The notes beneath the pieces are model-generated. The model was not told the DNA's origin, did no database searches, and worked only from the letters and a program-made list of their open reading frames with translations. From NCBI GenBank assembly GCA_964343835.1, contig CAYFKR010000003.1, positions 1 through 64,000 of the forward strand: a DNA stretch of 64,000 nt, in the 5' to 3' direction. The stretch is from CALEMW01 sp964343835. Lineage in GTDB: Bacteria; Krumholzibacteriota; Krumholzibacteriia; LZORAL124-64-63. Each line of letters begins with the position of its first letter. The stretch's first letter is position 1. Made by a program: the position numbers and the translations under genes. Below, piece by piece: positions 1-6,643 of this stretch.

Positions 1-38
1 GTCACTATCGCGATAACCAGTCCAACCAGTAGTTGCAT
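1..38 (-). CDS. Start of next integron cassette gene (truncated by window edge)
   Basis: Directly beyond the attC site, in the cassette reading direction, an ATG at 36-38 opens a frame of 12 codons (MQLLVGLVIAIV) that leaves the window. A GGGAGAG Shine-Dalgarno-like sequence lies about five bases upstream of the ATG. The short hydrophobic start would suit a signal anchor or membrane segment. Its place immediately after a recombination crossover is where the next cassette ORF is expected. The product cannot be identified from 12 residues. Confidence 0.5.
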   Translation of the reverse strand, partial: MQLLVGLVIAIV

Positions 39-60
39 TCAGTCTCTCCCAATATTTTGA

Positions 61-190
61 ACCTAACGACGGCTTCAGCTGCGAAGGTGCCTGGCGTGGC
101 CCTGGCCCTGCAGGGCCGTAGCGAAGCTACTCTGTGTCTTCAGCCAGGGCCGTGCCAGGCGCCTTTGACAGCTGCAAGCGCTTGTTATGC
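61..190 (-). other. attC recombination site of an integron gene cassette
   Basis: On the minus strand this 130-bp site starts with GCATAAC (R'') and ends with GTTAGGT (R', a perfect GTTRRRY). Between them the two arms pair for more than 40 positions. On the R'' side there is one unpaired G within the L box and one further unpaired base just past CAGCTG. These two extrahelical bases are the hallmark that sets attC orientation. The centre holds a smaller hairpin (GTAGC-TTCG-CTAC). The crossover falls between positions 67 and 66. The site begins one base after the stop codon of the cyclase-like gene, the normal place for attC. What is seen: boxes, pairing, bulges, position. What is inferred: recognition by an IntI tyrosine recombinase. 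Confidence 0.9.
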
Positions 191-974
191 ACTAAAGCAC
201 CTTCAGGGGATCTCGTCCCCCGTTCTCTGGAAAGCACTCTACACAAACGGACTCATGGAATTTGATCAAGTTATGCCACTTCTCGCAGATTGATCTCCTC
301 GTCGTATAGTCCTCGGCAGTTGGCTCGTCACTTTGTGGTGACCACTTAAACTTTGTCCCCCTATGCCCGAATTGAGTCCAGTCTATTGCCAGATTGCTAC
401 AGTTGGCTCCAGCATTCGGTTTTAGTGGCACATCGTACTCACATAGCCACCACTGATACCTTGCACCCGTACTTACGCGCTTTGGGATTCGACTAGCCGC
501 ATCAGTTGTTAGGGCGGCCCCAGCCCACTGCTGAGCCTGCTCTAGCTCATATGCATCAACCACAGCAGGGCCCACCAGCATTTCATTGTCAGGATCTGCG
601 TAGAACTCACCATAAGCAATGCCAGCCCTTATCTTGGTAGACGTCATCATCGATGTAAACACCAGCCATCCGACCGTCTCTAATACGTTTCGGCAAGAGA
701 TATCCTCGTCGTTCTGTGCATAGATAATGACGGTATCGGAGTACCACGCAAACCCGACTCGACCCTGGTCTCGCATTTCTACTAACTTTGGAGGCACATC
801 AGGCACAGACCCGTGCTTCACACAAAAGCCGGCCAGCCGCTGAAATAGGCTTAAATCCTTGTCAACTAGAACCGAGAGCGGACGAGTTCGCACGAGCTCC
901 TTAAAGCCCAAGATATCACAAACCGCTATCAATCTATTGCTAACGGTTTTCATGGCTCCTCTTAATAAGCATAA
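67..974 (-). mobile_element. Integron gene cassette carrying the cyclase-like gene
   Basis: The cassette runs from the crossover at 974/975 (minus-strand G|TTATGC, + strand gcataac at 969-975) to the crossover at 67/66. In the excised circle the R' box would be GTTATGC, the exact complement of the R'' box GCATAAC at 184-190. This agreement fixes both ends independently. The 908-bp unit holds one promoterless-looking ORF with an AGAGGAG ribosome site close to the 5' boundary, typical of cassettes. It is richer in A+T than the chromosome around it. The array reads leftward; no integrase gene lies on the right, where it normally would, so this may be an integrase-less array end (CALIN) or a cassette inserted at a secondary site. 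Confidence 0.85.
192..953 (-). CDS. Class III nucleotidyl-cyclase-like protein (integron cassette gene)
   Basis: 253 residues, soluble, no signal or membrane segment. The order of motifs matches the class III cyclase homology domain. CDILGF at 12-17 corresponds to the F-x-D-I-x-G-F metal motif (Asp13). YSDTVII at 71-77 supplies the second metal aspartate (Asp73). KIRAGIAYGEF at 107-117 matches the R-x-G-I-x-x-G strand. LVGPAVVDAYELE at 126-138 aligns with G-x-x-V-N-x-A-x-R-L-E. In the last motif the transition-state Asn and Arg of canonical cyclases align with Val and Glu, so activity may be altered or lost. The start at 953 has AGAGGAG just upstream. AT-richer than neighbours and bounded by cassette ends, so acquired. 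The role could be nucleotide second-messenger signalling, possibly in defence, but no effector partner is in view. Confidence 0.65.
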   Translation of the reverse strand: MKTVSNRLIAVCDILGFKELVRTRPLSVLVDKDLSLFQRLAGFCVKHGSVPDVPPKLVEMRDQGRVGFAWYSDTVIIYAQNDEDISCRNVLETVGWLVFTSMMTSTKIRAGIAYGEFYADPDNEMLVGPAVVDAYELEQAQQWAGAALTTDAASRIPKRVSTGARYQWWLCEYDVPLKPNAGANCSNLAIDWTQFGHRGTKFKWSPQSDEPTAEDYTTRRSICEKWHNLIKFHESVCVECFPENGGRDPLKVL

Positions 975-987
975 CCAAATATGGACT

Positions 988-1116
988 GCTGGTGATATCA
1001 GATGAACTGCAGAAAGAGCCCTGATATCCAGAGCAGGTCCGTTCTATTCGTCTCAATCGGGAAGCGCCCACTCATCCAGGCCGCTATTCGTCTGCTGTGA
1101 TATGAGATGGACTGCA
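988..1116. repeat. Imperfect direct repeats next to the cassette 5' boundary
   Basis: Copy A (988-1011) and copy B (1094-1116) match at 21 of 24 positions, differing by one gap and two substitutions; both contain a GATAT core. A second exact 10-bp repeat, ctattcgtct, occurs at 1044-1053 and 1084-1093. Copy A starts 13 bases from the cassette boundary. Direct repeats beside a first cassette recall the integrase-binding repeats of attI, but no intI gene adjoins and the repeats are not inverted as in attC. No ORF is supported in 976-1163. Confidence 0.5.
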
Positions 1117-1163
1117 CCCAAAGATCTTCTTCAAACCTACCACACCCGAAAACCCCAAGTCAA

Positions 1164-1685
1164 TTAACCCGCCTCCCGCACCATCCCAACCAACTTGAGA
1201 ACAGTATTCATATTCCTCCCAGTCCCCTTCACCCCAACACACCCCTCAACCCCCGCCGCCAACCGCGACCTCCCGATCCCCTCCGGCGCAAACAAATAGA
1301 ACACATCCCCCACGAGCCCCCACTCCTCACTCTCCCCCCTCAACCTCTCCACCCTCTCCTCAGCCAGCACCGGCCGCCCCATGCAGAAGTAGAAGTGCAC
1401 CGCCTTCCCTTCCCCCTCGGCAAACGGATTCCTCTCCACAGCCCCCATCAACTCCCCGGCCTCCATCACCAACACATCCGGCGAAAACCCGAACCGCTCC
1501 TCCAGCCGTGCCCCCAGCCCATTTCCAGGGTTCCCGGCACTCTTCAGCACCACGTTCCCACTCTGGATATACGTCCGCACCCCCTCGAACCCCATCTCCT
1601 CCAGCAACCCCCGCAGCTCCTTCATGGGCAGCAGATTCCGCCCTCCCACGTTGATCCCCCGGAACAGCAGCACCCAAGTCTTCAT
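1164..1685 (-). CDS. DUF1697 family protein
   Basis: 173 residues, full length for DUF1697. The N-terminus WVLLFRGINVGGRNLLPMK and the following stretch ending TYIQSGNVVL are the family signature (an R-G-I-N-V-G-G turn, then a Q-S-G-N-V strand). The structure of the family is a small alpha/beta fold and no biochemical role is established. No signal peptide. The gene is strongly purine-biased on its coding strand, so the + strand is almost all pyrimidine here, unlike the neighbouring chemotaxis operon. It is transcribed away from that operon across a 155-bp divergent intergenic region. No attC lies between it and the cassette on its left, so it is taken as chromosomal rather than a cassette gene. 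Confidence 0.85.
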   Translation of the reverse strand: MKTWVLLFRGINVGGRNLLPMKELRGLLEEMGFEGVRTYIQSGNVVLKSAGNPGNGLGARLEERFGFSPDVLVMEAGELMGAVERNPFAEGEGKAVHFYFCMGRPVLAEERVERLRGESEEWGLVGDVFYLFAPEGIGRSRLAAGVEGCVGVKGTGRNMNTVLKLVGMVREAG

Positions 1686-1766
1686 CCGCCAGCCCCCTCC
1701 GTTTCAGCCCCGAACCACCGTCATCACCTGATCGGACCACGCCCTGCCAAAAATGACAAGACCCAC

Positions 1767-1793
1767 TCAAGCCCTGCGTTTTCGGGCCGATAT
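1767..1793 (+). promoter_or_regulatory. Sigma-28 (FliA)-like promoter of the PilJ-MCP operon
   Basis: TCAAGCCC at 1767-1774, 11 bases, then GCCGATAT at 1786-1793. The FliA consensus is TAAAGTTT-N11-GCCGATAA, so the -10 box matches at seven of eight positions with exact spacing. Predicted transcription start near 1800; the ATG is at 1841 with a CGGAGG ribosome site. A promoter of the same pattern precedes the other receptor operon (31269-31295). Confidence 0.6.
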
Positions 1794-1840
1794 CTCACAC
1801 GATCCGACCCTGAATCCCTCTCGTTTCGGAGGCAAGACCA

Positions 1841-2740
1841 ATGACCCGTCGACTCACCCTGATCACGCTGACCCTCGCCATGTGCCTGGCCGCCCTGCCG
1901 TCGTTCGCCGAGACCGGCCCGACCGCCGCCGAGTACGGCACCGTGCTGAACCTGTCCGGCAAGCAGCGCATGCTGACCCAGAAGATGAGCAAGGAGATCA
2001 TGCTCATCGCCCTGGGCCAGGACACCGACGCCAACGTGCAGAACCTGGCCAAGACCGCGGCCCTGTTCGACAAGACCCTGGCCGGCCTGCGCGACGGCGA
2101 CGCCGACCTGGGCCTGCCGCCCACCTCCAACGCCCGCATCGTGCGCCAGCTCGACAAGGTGCGCGACATCTGGACCGGGTTCCACGCCACGGTCGACGAG
2201 ATCGTCGGCGCCGGTTCGGTCACGCCGGATCAGGTCGCCGTGGTGGCGTCGTCCAACCTGCCCCTGCTCAAGCAGATGAACAAGTGCGTGAAGCTGTACG
2301 AGAAGGACGCCAGCACCGCCGGTCTGGAGTCGGACCCCGGCCTGGCCGTCACCATCAACCTCTCCGGCAAGCAGCGCATGCTCACCCAGAAGATGAGCAA
2401 GGAGTTCCTGCTCTGCGCCTACGGCCATGAGAAGGAGCAGAACCAGCTCAGCCTGATGGAGACCTACAGCCTCTTCGAGCGGACCCTGACCGGCCTGCTG
2501 GACGGCGACGCGACCCTGGACCTGCCGGGCACCAAGAACCCCGCGATCCGTGACCAGCTCGTGGTGGTGCAGGGCCTGTGGTCCTCGTTCAAGCCCATCG
2601 TGGAGAAGGGCGCCACCTCGGACTCCATCTCCGCCGCCGACATCGCCGAGATCGCCGGGGCCAACCTGCCCCTGCTCAAGCAGATGAACAAGGCCGTGGG
2701 CATGTACGAGAAGGAAGCCGCGTCCGCCGGATCCGTGTAA
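1841..2740 (+). CDS. Secreted protein with two tandem PilJ/NarX-type sensor domains
   Basis: 299 residues with a signal peptide (cleavage probable after SFA at 21-23) and no other membrane segment, so periplasmic. The mature part is two copies of one unit with a 136-residue period. NLSGKQRMLTQKMSKE occurs identically at 37-52 and 173-188, and LPLLKQMNK at 140-148 and 276-284. This S-G-x-Q-R-M-L-x-Q motif marks the type IV pili methyl-accepting chemotaxis N-terminal domain, the helical sensor of PilJ and of nitrate sensors NarX/NarQ. Here the domain is free instead of fused to a receptor. The chemoreceptor gene follows after 19 bp, so the likely role is to bind a small ligand (an anion is one guess) and report to that receptor. 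Ligand unknown. Confidence 0.8.
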   Translation: MTRRLTLITLTLAMCLAALPSFAETGPTAAEYGTVLNLSGKQRMLTQKMSKEIMLIALGQDTDANVQNLAKTAALFDKTLAGLRDGDADLGLPPTSNARIVRQLDKVRDIWTGFHATVDEIVGAGSVTPDQVAVVASSNLPLLKQMNKCVKLYEKDASTAGLESDPGLAVTINLSGKQRMLTQKMSKEFLLCAYGHEKEQNQLSLMETYSLFERTLTGLLDGDATLDLPGTKNPAIRDQLVVVQGLWSSFKPIVEKGATSDSISAADIAEIAGANLPLLKQMNKAVGMYEKEAASAGSV

Positions 2741-2759
2741 TCGAACCCTGGAGTGACCG

Positions 2760-4241
2760 ATGTCGATCAAGAAGAAGCTCATCATGGGAGGACTCGCGGC
2801 CAGCGTATTGATGGCCGTGGTCCTGGGCGTCTCGTTGTTCAGCTACGGACAGCTCTCCCTGGGATTCGGGAAGATCCTCGAGGACTCCGACGTCGGGGCC
2901 CGCAAGTCGTCGGCCGCTTCGGCGGCCGTCGCGGCGGTCAACGACTCCCTGTCCGCCCTCGACGGGAGGATGGGAGCGCTGTCCGAGGACATCGACAAGT
3001 CCCGGATGGCCGTGCAGATCAACGAGCGGAAGATCCGTAGCATCGCTGCGGCCCTCGAGGAGCTGAACGGGACCATCGAAGACGTCGCCATGAGCCTGCC
3101 CGACGGCGACCAGCGTTGGGACCTCGAGGACCTGGCCGACAACGTCGGCGACCTGCAGGAGCAGGTCCAGCGCGAGGCCGTGGTCGGTCTGACCGCCACG
3201 ATCCGCGAGATGGACCGGTTCTCCTCCGACCTGACCGGCGAGGCCGCCGCTCTCGGCGAACTCGTGGCCACCCTCGAAGAGGGAACCCAGGTCAGCCTGG
3301 AGGTCAGCGAAGCCAGCACCGCCATCCGCGACCAGGCCGGCAGCTTCCGCGGCGACATCGCCGTGAGCCGCAACCTGGTCACGATGCTGGTGCTCGGGAT
3401 CATGGCCGCCCTGCTCGGCGGATCCGTGTTCTTCGCCCGCTCCATCACCGGGCCCATCAGCGAGGTGATCCAGAGCCTGCGCGACGGAGCCGCCCAGCTG
3501 ATGTCGGCCTCGGACCAGATCACCGACTCCAGCGACCTACTGGCCGACGGCTCCTGCAAGCAGGCCGCCAGCCTGGAGGAGACCTCCGCCTCCCTGCGCC
3601 AGATGTCCCATCAGACGCAGCAGAGTTCGGAGCAGGCCCGGACCGTCAACACGGTGACCCGGAACGCGGGCGAGCTCATCGACCGCAGCGCCGACGCCAT
3701 GCGCCGTCTCGACGAGGCCATGTCCAGGATCCGCACCAAGTCCGACGAGACCATCAAGGTGGTCCAGACCATCGACGAGATCGCCTTCCAGACCAACCTG
3801 CTGGCCCTGAACTCCGCCGTGGAGGCGGCTCGTGCCGGTGACGCCGGCAAGGGCTTCGCCGTGGTCGCCGAGGAGGTCCGGAGCCTGGCCCAGCGCAGCG
3901 CCGAGGCCGCCTCGAACACCGCCGCACTCATGGGTCAGTCCGTGGACAGCGCCCGCACGGGTGCCGACCTCAGCGACGAGCTCTCGACCGCCCTCGCCGA
4001 GGTGACAACGAGCATGGACGAGGTCGGACGGCTCATCGACGAGATCACCGGCAAGACCGTCGAGCACGCGGATCAGATCAAGACCGTGGACGAGACCGTG
4101 GGCCGGATCACCGACATCGTGCAGCAGAACGCCGCATCGTCGGAGGAGACCGCCAGTTCCGCCAAGGAGCTGGGCAGCCTGGCCGAGGACATCAGCTCTT
4201 CCATCGGAAAGCTGGAGACCATCGCCAGCGGATCGTCCTAG
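2760..4241 (+). CDS. Methyl-accepting chemotaxis protein, partner of the PilJ-type protein
   Basis: 493 residues. Membrane helix 1 at about 8-28, a short helical periplasmic region to about 200 with no recognisable ligand-binding fold, helix 2 at about 205-225, a HAMP segment starting at SITGPISEVI, then a long cytoplasmic coiled coil. The kinase-control hairpin is unmistakable (IDEIAFQTNLLALNSAVEAA and the GKGFAVVAEEVRSLA stretch, about residues 340-380). Receptors of this kind signal to CheA/CheW. No C-terminal NWETF-type tether is present. The small periplasmic region, together with the co-transcribed secreted sensor protein upstream, suggests indirect sensing. The operon ends at a strong hairpin 24 bp downstream. 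Confidence 0.93.
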   Translation: MSIKKKLIMGGLAASVLMAVVLGVSLFSYGQLSLGFGKILEDSDVGARKSSAASAAVAAVNDSLSALDGRMGALSEDIDKSRMAVQINERKIRSIAAALEELNGTIEDVAMSLPDGDQRWDLEDLADNVGDLQEQVQREAVVGLTATIREMDRFSSDLTGEAAALGELVATLEEGTQVSLEVSEASTAIRDQAGSFRGDIAVSRNLVTMLVLGIMAALLGGSVFFARSITGPISEVIQSLRDGAAQLMSASDQITDSSDLLADGSCKQAASLEETSASLRQMSHQTQQSSEQARTVNTVTRNAGELIDRSADAMRRLDEAMSRIRTKSDETIKVVQTIDEIAFQTNLLALNSAVEAARAGDAGKGFAVVAEEVRSLAQRSAEAASNTAALMGQSVDSARTGADLSDELSTALAEVTTSMDEVGRLIDEITGKTVEHADQIKTVDETVGRITDIVQQNAASSEETASSAKELGSLAEDISSSIGKLETIASGSS

Positions 4242-4264
4242 AAACGATTTGCGAGAGGGAAACG

Positions 4265-4298
4265 ACGAAGGCCCGGAGCGCGAGCTCCGGGCCTTCGT
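4265..4298. terminator. Hairpin terminator between convergent genes
   Basis: A 14-15 bp perfect stem (4265-4279 with 4284-4298) closes on a 4-base loop and is followed by a T-rich stretch. It lies between the end of the chemoreceptor gene (+) and the end of the surface protein gene (-) and could serve both. Confidence 0.8.
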
Positions 4299-4318
4299 TC
4301 GTTCGCAACCGTCGGCGA

Positions 4319-6025
4319 CTACTCCATGACCCTCCGGCCCACGTACAGGTGCCCCGACTCCCAGCACGACACCACGAAGCTCTCGTTCGCGTCGCCCAGC
4401 CAGGTGCCGTGGGCCGGCTGCGTGGCGCCGGCGGGCAGGGCGGTGGTGGTGCTGGCCACCACGGCGCCCGAGGCGTCGATCTCCGTGATCGTGTACGTGT
4501 CGTCGTTGAAGCCGGTGGTCAGGGCGTACACGCCGCCTCCGCTGCGCGCCAGGAGCGACACGCCCACCGGGCCGTCACCCACGGCCTGGCTGCCCACGAG
4601 GGCCGCGGTGCCGGCGCCGTCCCAGGTGATGATGGAGATGCTGTCCGACCCGAAGTTGGCCACCACGGCGATGCCGTTCAGCCAGCGCATCAGGCGGGGC
4701 GTGTCGCCCAGGTCGCCCAGCTCGGTGGCCGCGAATCCTTCGCCGCCGTCGCTCCACAGGTAGGCCTTGCCGGGTGATCCGCCGTAGGCCACCAGCAGCG
4801 GGCCGTCGGCCTCCACGCCCACGGCGCTGGTCGGGCTGCCGGGGGCGCCGGCGATGTCGCCGAAGGTGATGCGGTCGGTGTCCGTGTAGGATTCCCCGCT
4901 CCAGGCGAGCTGGCGCACTTCGCCCCACCCGCTCACGAACAGGCAGCCGGCGGCGCCGCCGGTGAACGGGACGGCGTCGGTGACCGAGGTCTGGAATTCC
5001 ACGAGCTGGCCGAACTCGAACCAGTCGTCGTACTCCGCGTCCCAGCCCACGAGGAAGGCGCCGCCCAGGTCGTACTCCAGCAGCGACGGCACGCCGGCAT
5101 CCGGCACCAGCAGCGCCGAACCCAGCGTGGCGTTGGTCAGGGGCTCGGCCGCCAGACGGTCGTACGCGGCCATGGTGGTGCGTGACACCAGGTCGAAGGC
5201 CGACGTCCCGTTCTCGGTGGACAGGAACACGGGCACCGGGTTGGCGCTCTTGGAGCCGAAGGAGGTGGGATCGAAGCGGACCGCCATCTCGGGCTTGCCG
5301 GCAGGCGACCGGAAGAGCCCCACGGGCACCTCTTCCACATTGGGATCGCGAACGACGACGGTCAGTCGCGCCTCGAAATCGCCGCAGCTGCCGATCTCGT
5401 CCGTGAAGACCACCTTCAGGATGTAGGTGCCGGGCTCGTGGAACTCGATCTCGTGATCGCCCTGGGCCGGGTCGAATACCGACACGTCCTCGGGACCGGC
5501 GCCGAGGACCTCGAGCTGCGAATTCGTGGTCTCCACGTTCCAGCCCGGCCCCAGGAACTCGTAGTAGGTGCCGGTATCGCCCACGAGCAACTCCGTGGGT
5601 CCGCTCAGGGCGGCTTCGCACGACGGGACCGCCGCGTTGATGGTGATCACGGCCGTCAGGATGTCCTGGGTGCAGACGGCGCCCTCGCTCTCATCCGTCA
5701 GGGTCACCGTGACCGAGTACAGACCCTCCGCGGAGAACGTGATCCGGCGGTCCGGGCTGTCGTCGGAGATCTCGTCGATCATGGCCGTGCCCGGTCCCTG
5801 CACGTTCCAGACCGCGGTGTAGTTCCGCCCCCACGACCCGCCGACGTTCAGGGTGAAGTAGATGAGCTCCTCGGCGAAGCCCTCGGCCGGACCCGTGAGG
5901 GTCGCCTCGCAGGACAGCGGGGTGGACGGGCCATCTTCGGGGCACTCACCGGCCATGATCAGGGGCATGGCGAGCAGCAGGATGACGAGCTGCAAGGGGG
6001 AGCGGATGATCGTGTTGGGGCGCAT
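4319..6025 (-). CDS. Secreted surface protein with PKD-like domains and beta-propeller-like region
   Basis: 568 residues from the ATG at 6025, chosen because GGAGGAAC lies six bases upstream; a longer reading frame has no such site. The N-terminus has a hydrophobic signal ending IMAGEC. The Cys is not in an ideal lipobox (Glu at -1), so lipidation is uncertain. After the signal come two Ig/PKD-like repeats, each starting SCEA-x-L-(T/S)-GP and containing a strand of the type G-x-Y-x-x-x-V-x-(F/L)-T-D. The rest (about 230-568) is rich in short hydrophobic strands and G-D-x-P turns, compatible with a beta-propeller. Likely a cell-surface or periplasmic structural protein. No enzymatic motif was seen. 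Confidence 0.7.
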   Translation of the reverse strand: MRPNTIIRSPLQLVILLLAMPLIMAGECPEDGPSTPLSCEATLTGPAEGFAEELIYFTLNVGGSWGRNYTAVWNVQGPGTAMIDEISDDSPDRRITFSAEGLYSVTVTLTDESEGAVCTQDILTAVITINAAVPSCEAALSGPTELLVGDTGTYYEFLGPGWNVETTNSQLEVLGAGPEDVSVFDPAQGDHEIEFHEPGTYILKVVFTDEIGSCGDFEARLTVVVRDPNVEEVPVGLFRSPAGKPEMAVRFDPTSFGSKSANPVPVFLSTENGTSAFDLVSRTTMAAYDRLAAEPLTNATLGSALLVPDAGVPSLLEYDLGGAFLVGWDAEYDDWFEFGQLVEFQTSVTDAVPFTGGAAGCLFVSGWGEVRQLAWSGESYTDTDRITFGDIAGAPGSPTSAVGVEADGPLLVAYGGSPGKAYLWSDGGEGFAATELGDLGDTPRLMRWLNGIAVVANFGSDSISIITWDGAGTAALVGSQAVGDGPVGVSLLARSGGGVYALTTGFNDDTYTITEIDASGAVVASTTTALPAGATQPAHGTWLGDANESFVVSCWESGHLYVGRRVME

Positions 6026-6068
6026 GGGGTTCCTCCGGGCTCGTTCGAGGCGAGACACGCGAAGGCCT

Positions 6069-6098
6069 ATTATCCCACTAAATTAGTCTGAATTACAA
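6069..6098 (-). promoter_or_regulatory. Sigma-70-like promoter of the surface protein gene
   Basis: On the minus strand TTGTAA (6093-6098), an 18-base spacer and GATAAT (6069-6074). It sits in a locally AT-rich patch 44 bases upstream of the chosen start at 6025. Confidence 0.45.
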
Positions 6099-6114
6099 GA
6101 CGGGAGGGCCGGCT

Positions 6115-6624
6115 CTACTTGATCGCATCGGTCATCGTCGCACTCAACGACGCCGGCAACCCCACGATCACCACCCGCTTCAACGCCAGCGCCCAATCCG
6201 TCCCCCACGGGCACTGCTGGATGATGGTCAGCAGCACGGCGACCACCACCAGCGACACCACGTACGTCGCCAGCACCCGCTTCACGAACTCGAAGGCGTA
6301 CTCGCGGAAGTAGTGACGGTAGAAGTTGGCGAACACGAAGATGCCGATGAACACCACCGAGATCAGCGCCAGCAGCGCCACGTTGACGCCGGGCAGGCGG
6401 GTGCCCAGGTTCCAGGTCTCCTCGGTGAACGCCACGGGGATGGCCAGCACCGACGAGCCCACCATGATCTGCAGCAGGTCGCGGGCGCGGAGCTCCACCA
6501 TCAGGGGCTTGAGGACCGTCGAGATGATGTCGCCCGACTTGTCCAGCACCGGCACCAGTCGATGCAGGTGACGACCGGGCCCCACGCGGTGGACCGACGT
6601 CTCGCCGACGCGCTTCTCCTCCAT
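6115..6624 (-). CDS. DUF2391-like integral membrane protein
   Basis: 169 residues with four predicted membrane helices (about 48-65, 77-98, 112-135, 145-165). The stretch SSVLAIPVAFTEETWNLG resembles the conserved first-helix motif of DUF2391 membrane proteins (small residues, Pro, then T-E-x-W). No function is established for the family. The start at 6624 has GGAGGACGGAGT just upstream. It lies 19 bp after the ATP sulfurylase gene on the same strand and is probably co-transcribed with it, which suggests but does not prove a link to sulfate metabolism. Confidence 0.65.
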   Translation of the reverse strand: MEEKRVGETSVHRVGPGRHLHRLVPVLDKSGDIISTVLKPLMVELRARDLLQIMVGSSVLAIPVAFTEETWNLGTRLPGVNVALLALISVVFIGIFVFANFYRHYFREYAFEFVKRVLATYVVSLVVVAVLLTIIQQCPWGTDWALALKRVVIVGLPASLSATMTDAIK

Positions 6625-6643
6625 GACTCCGTCCTCCCGGCTG

